DNA of 42,688 nt from Methanobrevibacter sp. GTDB taxonomy: Archaea > Methanobacteriota > Methanobacteria > Methanobacteriales > Methanobacteriaceae. The position numbers and the translations under genes were made by a program. This document shows, piece after piece, positions 35,237 to 42,688 of the stretch. The stretch is taken from contig NZ_JAFUHT010000080.1 of the NCBI RefSeq assembly GCF_017468685.1, positions 1 through 42,688 on the forward strand, read 5' to 3'. Positions within the stretch are counted from its first letter, which is position 1, and each line of letters opens with the position of its first letter. The notes beneath the pieces were generated by a model that saw nothing but the letters and a program-made list of their open reading frames with translations, had not been told where the DNA came from and made no database searches.

Positions 35237-35665
35237 TAAATCTTTAATATCTTCTGTTTCTAATATTTTAACATCACTGTCTTGTAAAGCTTCGATAGCT
35301 TTTTCCATGTTTTCCAATCTCATTACAACAATAGCTTCATCTGTTTTACTACTTACAAATGCATAAAGGTATTCTAAATTGATGCCTTTTTCATCAAAAA
35401 CAGATAATGTTGAGTTTAATCCGTTAGGTTCGTCGGGAACTGCTAAGATAATGACATCGTTTTCTTTAACAATAAAACCGTCTTTTTCAAGTGCTTCAAT
35501 GGCTTTATCATTATCAGATACTATTAATCTTAAGATTCCGTATTTTGTTGTATCTGCAATGGATAATGCACGGATGTTAATGTTTTCTTTTGCTAATGTG
35601 TCAATAGCTTTTTTAATTCTTCCTTCTTTGTTTTCAACGAAAATTGAAATTTGTTTCACTGCCAT
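35234..35665 (-). CDS. ACT domain protein
   Basis: The 143-residue protein contains two ACT domains (about residues 4-70 and 75-140), starting ISIFVENKEGRIKKAIDTL and, in the second, NGLNSTLSVFDEKGINLEYLYAF. ACT pairs bind amino acids and regulate enzymes. It is translated just after the PaaK-type ligase (stop of paaK 8 bases upstream), an association common in methanogens, where it may sense aromatic amino acids. GGTGATAAT precedes the ATG. Confidence 0.88.
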   Translation of the reverse strand: MAVKQISIFVENKEGRIKKAIDTLAKENINIRALSIADTTKYGILRLIVSDNDKAIEALEKDGFIVKENDVIILAVPDEPNGLNSTLSVFDEKGINLEYLYAFVSSKTDEAIVVMRLENMEKAIEALQDSDVKILETEDIKDL

Positions 35666-35673
35666 ATTATCAC

Positions 35674-36975
35674 CTATTCAAAGTTCCTTTCGTCAATTAC
35701 ACGAACAGCTTTACCTTCACTTCTTGGAAGTGTTTCAGGTTCACATATTGTTACGTCAACTCTTAAACCAGTTTCTGATCTGATGGATGCTTGGATTTGT
35801 TTTTCAACTTTTTCCATTTCTTTCATTTCATCGGAGAACAGTTCTTTTGATGCTTCTACTTTTACTTCGACTTCATCAAGAATATCTGGTCTTGTCACGT
35901 GAATTAAGTAATTTGGACTTGCACCGCTGACTTTGAGCAATGCTTTTTCAATTTGTGAAGGGAATACCATTACTCCTTTAATTTTAAGCATGTCGTCGCT
36001 TCTACCGGTGATTCTTGTCATTCTGACTGTTGTTCTTCCACAGTCACATTTTTCACCAATGAGTGAGGTCAAATCTTTTGTTCTGAATCTTAAAATTGGC
36101 ATACCGTTTTTAGTTAAAGAAGTTAAAACTAATTCTCCTTTTTCACCGTAATCTAGGGTTTCTCCAGTTTCAGAATTAATTATTTCAGGATAGAATTGGT
36201 CATCTTGAATGTGCATTCCGTTTTGACATTCACATTCCTGAGCAACACCCGGTCCCATAACTTCTGTTAGACCGTAAATGTTGTATGTTTTAATTCCAAG
36301 AGATTTTTCTATTCTTTTTCTCATTTCACTGGTCCACATTTCAGCTCCATGAATTCCTGCTTTAAGGTTTATGTCTTCTAGTGGAATTCCGGCTTTTTCT
36401 CTGGATTCTCCAAGATACATTGCATAAGAAGGAGTACAGGTTAGAATGTCACTTTGGAAGTCTACCATAGTGTCTAATTGTCTTTGGGTGTTACCTGCAG
36501 AAATTGGTACTGTAATTGCTCCCATTTTGTTTCCTCCATGGTGGATTCCAAATCCTCCGGTAAACAGTCCGTATCCGTAAGCATTTTGAATGATGTAGTC
36601 TTTTTCAGCTCCGGCCATTTTAAGTCCACGTGCAATACATTCTCCCCAAACATCCAAATCATTTTGGGTGTATGCGGTTACGGTTGGTTTTCCGGTTGTT
36701 CCGGATGATGCATGAACTTCTACAATTTCTTCCCGTGGAACTGCAAGTAATCCTAATGGATATGCTTCTCTTAAGTCACTTTTTGTGGTGAATGGAATTT
36801 TTTCAATGTCTTTTAATGTTTTGATGTCTTCTGGTTTTAATCCGATTTCGTCGAATCGTTTTTTATAAAACTCAACATTCTCATATGCAAGTTTTACAGT
36901 TTCTTGTAGTCTTTCCAGTTGCACTTTCTCTTTTTCTTCTTTTTCCATACATTCTGCTTTTTCATTCCAAAACAT
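35674..36975 (-). CDS. paaK: Phenylacetate-CoA ligase-type aryl-CoA synthetase
   Basis: PaaK-family enzymes activate aryl acids such as phenylacetate or indoleacetate with ATP and CoA. The 433-residue sequence has the family's AMP-binding site [14 protein letters not shown] near residue 90, [15 protein letters not shown] near 240 and a C-terminal [37 protein letters not shown] region near 300-340, with the usual zinc-like CDCGR. In Methanobacteria such ligases pair with IorAB to assimilate environmental aryl acids into Phe, Tyr and Trp by running IOR in reverse. Its orientation is convergent with iorAB, so the two are neighbours but not one transcript. It precedes the ACT gene by eight bases. 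Confidence 0.92.
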   Translation of the reverse strand: MFWNEKAECMEKEEKEKVQLERLQETVKLAYENVEFYKKRFDEIGLKPEDIKTLKDIEKIPFTTKSDLREAYPLGLLAVPREEIVEVHASSGTTGKPTVTAYTQNDLDVWGECIARGLKMAGAEKDYIIQNAYGYGLFTGGFGIHHGGNKMGAITVPISAGNTQRQLDTMVDFQSDILTCTPSYAMYLGESREKAGIPLEDINLKAGIHGAEMWTSEMRKRIEKSLGIKTYNIYGLTEVMGPGVAQECECQNGMHIQDDQFYPEIINSETGETLDYGEKGELVLTSLTKNGMPILRFRTKDLTSLIGEKCDCGRTTVRMTRITGRSDDMLKIKGVMVFPSQIEKALLKVSGASPNYLIHVTRPDILDEVEVKVEASKELFSDEMKEMEKVEKQIQASIRSETGLRVDVTICEPETLPRSEGKAVRVIDERNFE

Positions 36976-37194
36976 AGTATCCCTATTTTTCCAAATTATT
37001 TCTTATATGTTAAATTATTAATTTTTGTTCATATAAAACTTGTTGTATTGTTTAGTTTGTTTAATGATTTTTTATACGTTCAAAGGTAAATATTGATTTT
37101 AACTTGTTAAATTATGAATAAACATCAATATTTACTTTATTTTATCTATAATCTTTTTATATTACTTATTTTAAACATTGTAATGGTGAAAATC

Positions 37195-37992
37195 ATGAAT
37201 GATAAAATCAAACAAGATAATATAGAATTTGAAAAGAAAAACTATCAAAATGCACTGAACTGTCTTAATCAGGTTCATAAAAATGAATATGGCTATAAAT
37301 TTTCTTTAATTGTTAAACTGGATTCTTTCATGAGGCTGAAGAAATATGATGAGGCTTTAAAAATCATCGATTTGATTATTGAGGAATCACCTCACATTGA
37401 AATTTTCTGGGCAGAAAAAGTTAGATGTCATCTGTTCTTAAATGAGGATGCAAAAGCATTGGATGCATTAAAAGAGCTTGAAAAATTATGTGGTGATGAA
37501 GATAAGGAGGGGTTTGTCAGAATTGCCAGATTCTATAGTATTTTAAATGAGAATGACAAGGTTATAGAAAACTGTGACAATGCATTAAAGGTTGATGAAA
37601 ATTATCTTCCTGCATTATATGAAAAAATGCTCGCTACTTCATTTTTAAAGGATGAAAAAATGATTGATGATATTAGTGAGTATATCTTAAACGCATCAGA
37701 CAATGATTTGTTAAGTATGCTGCCAGTAATAATGATTAATCTATTTTCTGAAAAATATGAAAAGGCTTTAGATTTGATTGAAAACTGTGAACTTGGAGAG
37801 ATTGATGAGGAACATAGGCAATTGTTGAAGGGTGCAGTTTATAAAAGGATTTGTGACGATTTAAATGCTCAGATTATGTTGTCTGAGAAGGTTGATTTGG
37901 ATGTTCGTGATGCTGTCAGGCTGATGCTGGAGTTCAAAGAGACCGGAAAGGACCATGGTGAATTTAATGGTGTTGAATATTATATATTTTGA
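37195..37992 (+). CDS. TPR-repeat protein
   Basis: A 265-residue soluble protein built of helical TPR-like pairs: NYQNALNCLNQVHKNE, KYDEALKIIDLIIEESP, EDAKALDALKELEKL, and NDKVIENCDNALKVDENYLPALYEKML. Such proteins act as scaffolds. ATG 37195 has GGTGA five bases upstream, so the earlier in-frame Met codons at 37114 and 37183 were not chosen; the hydrophobic stretch they would add is just translated promoter sequence. Function unknown. It ends where a 20-base palindrome begins. Confidence 0.72.
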   Translation: MNDKIKQDNIEFEKKNYQNALNCLNQVHKNEYGYKFSLIVKLDSFMRLKKYDEALKIIDLIIEESPHIEIFWAEKVRCHLFLNEDAKALDALKELEKLCGDEDKEGFVRIARFYSILNENDKVIENCDNALKVDENYLPALYEKMLATSFLKDEKMIDDISEYILNASDNDLLSMLPVIMINLFSEKYEKALDLIENCELGEIDEEHRQLLKGAVYKRICDDLNAQIMLSEKVDLDVRDAVRLMLEFKETGKDHGEFNGVEYYIF

Positions 37993-38010
37993 TGTACATT
38001 TATGTACATC
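37991..38010. promoter_or_regulatory. Palindromic operator candidate before symporter
   Basis: GATGTACAT-TT-ATGTACATC is a perfect nine-base inverted repeat. It overlaps the TPR gene stop and lies 92 bases before the symporter ATG. A third half-like AATGTATAT follows at 38011-38019. A TATA-like TTTAAATAA lies further on at about 38030-38038. Confidence 0.5.
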
Positions 38011-38101
38011 AATGTATATTATGGTAATGTTTAAATAATTTTGTCGTTAAATAATTAATTGTAATATTAAAATGTTTAATATTTCTTAGAGGTAATTAAT
38101 T

Positions 38102-39712
38102 ATGGACGTAATGATTTTAGCAATTGTATTTATAGTCTACATATTCGCACTCGTTTTTGTAGGTTATTATGCATACAAAAAGACTAATTCCTCTGAAGAC
38201 TTTATGATAGCGGGTAAAGATACTCACCCATTCATTATGGCAATGAGTTATGGAGCTACTTTTATCTCGACTGCAGCTATTGTTGGTTTTGGAGGAGTTG
38301 CCGGTCAATATGGTATGAGTGTATTATGGTTAGCATTCTTAAACATTATCATAGGTATATTCATAGCATTCGTATTTTTAGGTAAAAGAACTCGTCGTAT
38401 GGGTCACGCATTAGGCTCATTGACATTTCCGGAATTTTTAGGAAAACGTTTCGACTCTAAATTCATCCAATATGCTTCAGGTTTAATAATTTTCTGTGCA
38501 ATGCCAATTTATGCAGCAGTGGTATTAATCGGTGCTGCAAGATTTCTGGAATCATCCCTGCTTATTGATTTTAGTATTGCATTGCTGATATTATCAATTA
38601 TTATTACATTTTATGTATTGTTCGGTGGAATACGTGGAGTAATGTACACTGACGCACTTCAAGGAACAATCATGGTTCTAGCCATGGTATTCTTATTGGT
38701 ATTTATATACTGGTTACTTGGAGGAGTGGACACCGCAAACACAGCACTGACACAAATGAGCAATCTGTATCCGGCAGATGCCTTGGCAACTGGTGGTACG
38801 GGATGGACATCGTTTCCGGAATTTGGAACACCGTTCTGGTGGTCACTTGTATCTTCAACATTAATCGGTGTAGGTATTGGGGTACTCGCACAACCTTCAT
38901 TAATCGTAAGATTCATGACAGTTAAATCAGACAAAGAATTAAACAGATCTGTTTTAATCGGAGGAATATTCATTGCAATCATGCCGACAACCGCATACAT
39001 TGTTGGATCTCTTTCCAATGTATACTTCTTTGACAAGTTAGGTCAAATTGCAGTGGATGTTGTAGGAGGAAACATCGACAAGATTATCCCTACATTCATT
39101 ACAATGGCACTGCCTGAATGGTTTGTATATATATTCCTCTTGTCCCTGATTGCAGCTGCAATGTCAACAATATCATCACAACTCCACACTCAGGGAACAG
39201 CATTCGGTGTAGACATATACTCAACAATAAGGGAAAAATCCAAACAGAAACTCGATCAGGTATCTATTTCAAGAGTAGGTATTCTAATTGCAATTATATT
39301 GGCATTGGTAATGGCATTCTCACTTCCTGGAAGTGTGGTTGCACTTGGAACAAGCCTATTCTTTGAAATCTGTGCAGCAGCATTCCTGCCAGTATTTTTA
39401 GGAGCACTCTACTGGAAAGGAATTACAAGACAAGGTGCTATTGCAGGAATTGTATCTGGAACATTCGTAAGTCTCTTCTGGTTAATATTCGTGTTCAAGA
39501 AAACCGCATTAGGACTTGGAATCTGCCAATTCCTCTTAGGTGTTGAAACAATCCTTCCAGCTGCACCATGGCCGTTTATTGACGTAATGTTGATAGCAGT
39601 TCCAATTTCAGCATTATTTACAATTGTCGTAAGTTTACTTACCAAACCTCCGGCACAAGAGGTCATCGACAAAGCATTTTCACAAATCGATAAAAAAGGA
39701 AGTGACGCATAA
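38102..39712 (+). CDS. Sodium:solute symporter (SSS family)
   Basis: The 536-residue permease has about 13 hydrophobic helices. SSS-family markers include NSSEDFMIAGKDTHPFIMAMSYGATFISTAAIVGFGG near residue 30 (the Na2 and substrate-binding region of helix 1-2), FPEFLGKRFDS, and IMPTTAYIVGSL. The C-terminus is polar. SSS members carry sugars, amino acids, pantothenate or organic acids with Na+; the substrate here is unknown. ATG 38102 has GAGGT upstream. It is coupled to the small gene that follows by a TAATG overlap, and is preceded by a palindromic site. Confidence 0.88.
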   Translation: MDVMILAIVFIVYIFALVFVGYYAYKKTNSSEDFMIAGKDTHPFIMAMSYGATFISTAAIVGFGGVAGQYGMSVLWLAFLNIIIGIFIAFVFLGKRTRRMGHALGSLTFPEFLGKRFDSKFIQYASGLIIFCAMPIYAAVVLIGAARFLESSLLIDFSIALLILSIIITFYVLFGGIRGVMYTDALQGTIMVLAMVFLLVFIYWLLGGVDTANTALTQMSNLYPADALATGGTGWTSFPEFGTPFWWSLVSSTLIGVGIGVLAQPSLIVRFMTVKSDKELNRSVLIGGIFIAIMPTTAYIVGSLSNVYFFDKLGQIAVDVVGGNIDKIIPTFITMALPEWFVYIFLLSLIAAAMSTISSQLHTQGTAFGVDIYSTIREKSKQKLDQVSISRVGILIAIILALVMAFSLPGSVVALGTSLFFEICAAAFLPVFLGALYWKGITRQGAIAGIVSGTFVSLFWLIFVFKKTALGLGICQFLLGVETILPAAPWPFIDVMLIAVPISALFTIVVSLLTKPPAQEVIDKAFSQIDKKGSDA

Positions 39713-39825
39713 TGATGGTTTTAGGAATAGAAGACCCATGGATTTGGGGTTGTTATTTAGGAATTATCTTATCAACACTTCTGTGTGTTGGTTACGGTAT
39801 TGTAAACTGGAATAAAGGAGATTAA
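39712..39825 (+). CDS. Symporter small accessory protein
   Basis: A 37-residue protein, MMVLGIEDPWIWGCYLGIIL followed by STLLCVGYGIVNWNKGD, with one hydrophobic helix (about residues 11-33). The pattern GIEDPWIW...YGxxNWN fits the short accessory proteins encoded right behind SSS symporters. The ATG overlaps the symporter stop by one base (TAATG); a second ATG at 39715 is possible. It is too short for most gene finders and is followed by a terminator. Confidence 0.8.
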   Translation: MMVLGIEDPWIWGCYLGIILSTLLCVGYGIVNWNKGD

Positions 39826-39846
39826 TTTCTCCTAACTTATCTTTTT
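39816..39846 (+). terminator. Hairpin terminator after symporter operon
   Basis: AGGAGA-TTAATT-TCTCCT (six-base stem, six-base loop), followed by AACTTATC and a T-run to 39846. It overlaps the end of the small accessory gene. Confidence 0.7.
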
Positions 39847-39874
39847 TATATCATTAATTACAAATTCATTATCA

Positions 39875-40072
39875 ATGAATGCTAATGGCTCTGAAAGAAT
39901 TTTTACAAAAGAATTTTTCCTGATATTTGCAGCATTGCTTTTTACCGCTCTTGTGATGTGTGCATTGATGTCAGTAACTGAATATGCAACAACAATGGGT
40001 TCAACAAAATCAAAATTTATATTAAAAGGAATTGTATCTAAAAATGAAGATTGTGAAAAGTTATATTTCTAA
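39875..40072 (+). pseudogene. Truncated MFS transporter (N-terminus only)
   Basis: Translation gives 65 residues. The first 45 (IFTKEFFLIFAALLFTALVM, then SVTEYATTMGSTKS) are the N-terminal helix and loop of a major facilitator superfamily permease, which normally runs about 400 residues. After GSTKS the sequence turns polar (KFILKGIVSKNEDCEKLYF) and stops. The rest of the transporter is missing and is not found further along. The break at about 40,012 lies directly before the XRE/ImmA/PIN operon, so the gene was probably cut by insertion or deletion there. Confidence 0.65.
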
Positions 40073-40099
40073 TCAAGCAAATACGATTTGTATTAAGTA

Positions 40100-40639
40100 T
40101 TAGTTATAACACATCTTATCATCTTTATCATAGAAATCTTTAAAAGACATTTGGGGATGTTTAGGATTTTTCAACAATTCTTTCCATATCTTTTCTGCTT
40201 CATCAAAAGTCAGGTATCCTTTTTCATAGCAGGTCACAATTATTTTTGATGTTGTTACATGTTCTAAATGGTATTTTCTCACAAAATAACATACATCATC
40301 CAGATTATTGCTTGCAAGTATTCCATTTTTAGCTATTGCAAGTGAGATGACACTTAATTCTCCTTTACCAATATCTTCTGTTTTATCGTCTGTTATAAAT
40401 GTGTAATATTGATTAAATTCATCACTTCCAAATTCAAGATCATTAATTTCAACATATCCATCCTGAATTAATGATGTTAATCTAGTTTTAATATCTTGAG
40501 GTGTTTTTTTGTTGTATAGTTCCTCTTTGACTTTAGTGGTGATTATGATTTTTGAATATTCTTTTTTCAGCAATTCTGTTCTATTTATTTGTAAAAATGA
40601 TGAAAGACAGTCAGTATCGTAAAAAATTGGTTTAGTCAT
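40100..40639 (-). CDS. PIN-domain nuclease (putative toxin)
   Basis: The 179-residue protein has a PIN-domain layout of acidic residues: FYDTDCLSSF near residue 8, VKEELY near 40, IGKGELSVISLA near 90 and SNNLDDVCYF near 110. VapC-type PIN toxins cleave RNA with these residues. The C-terminal helix segment (about 130-179) is charged. ATG 40639 has GGGTGA upstream and overlaps the end of the ImmA gene by eight bases; earlier in-frame starts at 40648 and 40651 are too close to it. It is the last gene of the XRE-ImmA-PIN operon. Identification as PIN is by motif spacing, without a search. Confidence 0.72.
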   Translation of the reverse strand: MTKPIFYDTDCLSSFLQINRTELLKKEYSKIIITTKVKEELYNKKTPQDIKTRLTSLIQDGYVEINDLEFGSDEFNQYYTFITDDKTEDIGKGELSVISLAIAKNGILASNNLDDVCYFVRKYHLEHVTTSKIIVTCYEKGYLTFDEAEKIWKELLKNPKHPQMSFKDFYDKDDKMCYN

Positions 40640-41387
40640 TGGTATCATCACCCTTATCTACATTAAATACAAGGTCTCCTCTATAACCATCAAGTAGTAG
40701 TTCTTTTTTCTTGCTTTGGCTAATTTTAGCTGTTTCATCTAGGTATTCGATTGTATTAATGTATTTTCCAAGGGTCATGTATTGGTCTTCTTTGGGGGAT
40801 GGTCGGTATAGTTCATCCCCATATCCTCTGATTTTCGCTTCATAGGATATGTATTTGCCTCTAAATTTGTCATATTCTTTTCTTGTAATTAATTTATTAT
40901 TTAAAAGACGAATTAGTAGTGTATGATGGCTGATTTGGAAATATTGCTCAACAGAAATGATGTTTGTAAGATCCCATTCATTGATACTGTTCATCTCACA
41001 ATACTGGAGGAAGCCTTCATCGCTCATGAGAAGGTATGATGCAAACTTATCTGCTTCTCTTTCAGAATCATCTCTTAAAGGATTGTTGCAGATAATAGGT
41101 TTTCCTGAATTTTCTTCTATTAACAAGTGGTAAAGTTCATGGGCTAGAGTAAATCTTTGCCTTCCTTTTGTCATCGTTGAATTGATTCCAATGATTTCGA
41201 TATTTCCATCCTTGATACACATTCCACTAGTTTTTTTAGAAAATGGAATGTATAATATGGTCAGGTCTGGAAGCTTTGACAAAACCACTGATGTGATGTC
41301 AACAGATCCATAAGGAGTCAAGCCCCATTTTTCTCGTAATTTGATGGCTTCGCTATTTAGCTGGTTGTCAGTTTTCAAATTAATCAT
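40632..41387 (-). CDS. ImmA/IrrE family metallopeptidase
   Basis: The 251-residue protein has the ImmA/IrrE zinc-peptidase core: FTLAHELYHLLIEE (HExxH, near residue 81) and READKFASYLLM (third ligand Glu, near 110). ImmA cleaves the XRE-type repressor ImmR in ICEBs1; IrrE/PprI cleaves DdrO. Residues 1-70 match the usual N-terminal part. The C-terminal 90 residues are charged. It overlaps the XRE gene and the PIN gene by eight bases each. The natural target is probably the XRE protein next door, or the antitoxin role of that protein. Confidence 0.85.
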   Translation of the reverse strand: MINLKTDNQLNSEAIKLREKWGLTPYGSVDITSVVLSKLPDLTILYIPFSKKTSGMCIKDGNIEIIGINSTMTKGRQRFTLAHELYHLLIEENSGKPIICNNPLRDDSEREADKFASYLLMSDEGFLQYCEMNSINEWDLTNIISVEQYFQISHHTLLIRLLNNKLITRKEYDKFRGKYISYEAKIRGYGDELYRPSPKEDQYMTLGKYINTIEYLDETAKISQSKKKELLLDGYRGDLVFNVDKGDDTND

Positions 41388-41706
41388 CCATTTTACTTGT
41401 TAAGTATTGCATATTCATATAAATCCTATTCATGCTTGCTATGCCTTTAAGGTCATCTGCTTCAATGCTTGTGCTTCTAAGTGCAAATTTTGTATGGTCA
41501 AATTCATCACTCCTACAAAGCAGATAGCTTTCGCTACATCCGAATAATGAGCATAGATTGTTTAAAATGGATAAAGTAATATTCTTGTTGCCATTTTCCA
41601 TGTCAAGCAAATCTTCAGTTGGAATATCCAAATATGAAGAAACCGCCTGAGGAGTCAAATTCATATTTTCTCTGAGAGTTTCCATTCTTGCTCCAATGTT
41701 TTTCAT
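41380..41706 (-). CDS. XRE-family helix-turn-helix regulator
   Basis: The 108-residue protein begins with a Cro/C1-type HTH (about residues 8-65): RMETLRENMNLTPQAVSSYL and ILNNLCSLFGCSESYLLC. The C-terminal tail FALRSTSIEADDLKGIASMN is typical of XRE proteins paired with ImmA/IrrE peptidases. It probably represses its own operon and neutralises or controls the other two products. AAGGTGATTAACC precedes ATG 41706, and a TATA-like run (TTATATATTATAAA in the minus strand, about 41745-41765) lies upstream. Confidence 0.82.
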   Translation of the reverse strand: MKNIGARMETLRENMNLTPQAVSSYLDIPTEDLLDMENGNKNITLSILNNLCSLFGCSESYLLCRSDEFDHTKFALRSTSIEADDLKGIASMNRIYMNMQYLTSKMDD

Positions 41707-41947
41707 GGTTAATCACCTTAAAAAGAATATGGTATTATATTTTAAAAATTTATAATATATAAATTTCTATTAAATGCAATCGAATACAATTTATGAATAT
41801 AATAGTACATAGGTTTGTAATCTATATAAACAATTAGAGAGAGCATTTGCAAAGTAATATTTTTAGCTATGACAATAATCTTTGTAGATTGATTATTTGA
41901 TATTTGACAACATCAATGTTTTTTTGAGGGTCATGTTTTATATATAA
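41707..41947. other. Divergent promoter region
   Basis: Between the XRE gene (minus) and the gene at 41993 (plus). It is AT-rich, with TATA-like runs on both strands and no ORF. The plus-strand TATA at 41937-41947 is close to the operator that follows. Confidence 0.5.
41937..41947 (+). promoter_or_regulatory. TATA box next to an inverted-repeat operator
   Basis: TTTATATATAA lies directly before the inverted repeat at 41950-41982, so a transcript starting about 25 bases on would begin inside that repeat. Confidence 0.5.
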
Positions 41948-41949
41948 AT

Positions 41950-41982
41950 GAAACGTATATTTGGATACAAAATATACGTTTC
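41950..41982. promoter_or_regulatory. 13-base perfect inverted repeat, operator candidate
   Basis: GAAACGTATATTT-GGATACA-AAATATACGTTTC. It covers the expected transcription start and ends 10 bases before ATG 41993. A hairpin in the 5' leader is the other reading. The arms are too long for chance, even in AT-rich DNA. Confidence 0.7.
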
Positions 41983-41992
41983 AAACACTATA

Positions 41993-42393
41993 ATGAATCT
42001 AATATTAGATACTGAAAACTCACATCCAACAATAATAACAGTTAGAGGAAAAGATATAACATTACTGTTAATAGAGTCCAGTATCCTTATTGATTCATCA
42101 CAAGTTGCTAAAATATTTGACAAGAAAGAAAAGACAGTAGCAACCAAAGTACAGAAAAGTAAACTTGAAAATACGAAACAGAGAATGTTAAGCTATTAAA
42201 AAGTTACGGGTTAATGAATCCTGAAGCTGTTAAGCCCAGACCATTCTATGATCTTCGCCAAATGTTGGAAGGACCTGCTGAGTATTATTTCAAACAGATT
42301 GATGATCTTGATCTTATCGATGTTATTGTTAGAGTAGCTATTGGCAAACATCGTGAGTGGATCCATAACAGAGATATTAACAGTGGCCATTGA
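41993..42393 (+). pseudogene. Frameshifted gene with HTH-like segment, unknown function
   Basis: Two ORFs join into one gene. The first (41993-42199, in frame with an ATG at 41948 inside the operator) ends after KTVATKVQKSKLENTKQRML. The second, open from 42169, begins KYETENVKLLKSYGLMNPEA and ends REWIHNRDINSGH. Adding one A to the run GAAAA at about 42167-42171 joins them. The product would have a short strand region, then DSSQVAKIFDKKEKTVATKV, which resembles a DNA-binding HTH (as in Rha/RhuM-like proteins), then a helical C-terminal part. I cannot name the family. With a strong operator, it may be an autoregulated gene from a mobile element. Confidence 0.5.
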
Positions 42394-42563
42394 TTATTGA
42401 AAAACTACTTTTAAAAACTCGTGCATATATATCGGGGTTTAATATACAAATTGAAATCCGAAAACCCTTCCGTTAATGTTAATGTTGATTCATTAAAAAT
42501 GTGAATATTGAATTAAATCAGTGTTTAATTGAACTTAAATCGGTATATATTTATAGTTTTTCT

Positions 42564-42688
42564 CTAAAAGTTTATACCATTTAGTTCAAGCCAATTTTCA
42601 TAAAATGATTTTGATTCGATAATGTCATAGAATTTTTCTTCAAACAAGTTTATTAATTCTTTTGTGGAATTATAAGTTGTTTTGTAGA
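42564..42688 (-). CDS. 3' end of a gene running past the window
   Basis: On the minus strand the last 125 bases translate without a stop as YKTTYNSTKELINLFEEKFY, DIIESKSFYENWLELNGINF, then TAG at 42564-42566. The partial protein is helical and charged, with no motif I can identify. The start lies outside the window. Confidence 0.45.
   Translation of the reverse strand, partial: YKTTYNSTKELINLFEEKFYDIIESKSFYENWLELNGINF

Noticed and set aside
37114-37194. An N-terminal hydrophobic extension of the TPR protein
   Set aside because: It would need a start without ribosome site; ATG 37195 has GGTGA five bases upstream, and the extra residues look like translated AT-rich promoter.

Overview
The window reads as chromosome of a methanogenic archaeon of the order Methanobacteriales, most likely a gut or rumen Methanobrevibacter. 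The DNA is very AT-rich. It carries archaeal information genes (TFB, Gar1, a histone-fold protein, archaeal GlyRS, TrmJ), archaeal SepF, a 2-phosphoglycerate kinase, a TfrB-type CoM/CoB fumarate reductase subunit, and surface proteins of the type common in this genus: a pseudomurein-binding-repeat-like protein and a beta-helix/DUF11 adhesin. Starts are mostly preceded by GGTGA or GGAGG Shine-Dalgarno sites, and TATA-like boxes precede many genes. I saw no rRNA, tRNA or CRISPR array.

Layout. 1-2.8 kb: RraA-like protein, then gar1-tfb overlapping, then a small anchored protein. 2.8-8.3 kb: a two-domain glycosyltransferase, an EamA permease with a damaged 5' end, a large membrane protein, and a TauE permease with a TPR protein. 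8.3-11.7 kb: one seven-gene minus-strand operon (pyrH, tatD, Zn-ribbon protein, two YbjQ-domain proteins, two small proteins). 11.8-14.3 kb: nitroreductase, AqpZ-type aquaporin, surface protein. 14.8-19.8 kb: a 1646-residue adhesin with eight DUF11 repeats. 20-26.5 kb: histone-fold protein, 2PGK-ZPR1 pair, DUF1611-sepF pair, TDT transporter with a TatD-like hydrolase, and a FilR1-type regulator. 26.5-32 kb: minus-strand operon tfrB-trmJ-Fe/S protein-dcd-glyS. 32-37 kb: iorAB facing an ACT protein and PaaK-type aryl-CoA ligase, together a plausible route between aryl acids and aromatic amino acids. 37-39.8 kb: TPR protein and a sodium:solute symporter with its 37-residue partner. From 39.8 kb the window becomes accessory: a beheaded MFS gene, a compact XRE / ImmA-IrrE peptidase / PIN nuclease operon, a frameshifted gene behind a strong inverted-repeat operator, and the tail of another gene.

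The most interesting accessory system is the XRE-ImmA/IrrE-PIN operon (40.1-41.7 kb), which looks like a three-component toxin-antitoxin or defence module placed next to gene debris. A second theme is a cluster of lesions in otherwise normal genes: a TGA inside dcd, one-base deletions in A-runs of the EamA gene and of the gene near 42.17 kb, and two genes (tfb and a small conserved-looking ORF) that have a good Shine-Dalgarno but ACG or ATA where ATG is expected. These are either assembly errors, real decay, or use of near-cognate starts; reads would tell. A shared AT-rich motif upstream of the glycosyltransferase and of the adhesin may be a surface-gene regulatory element.
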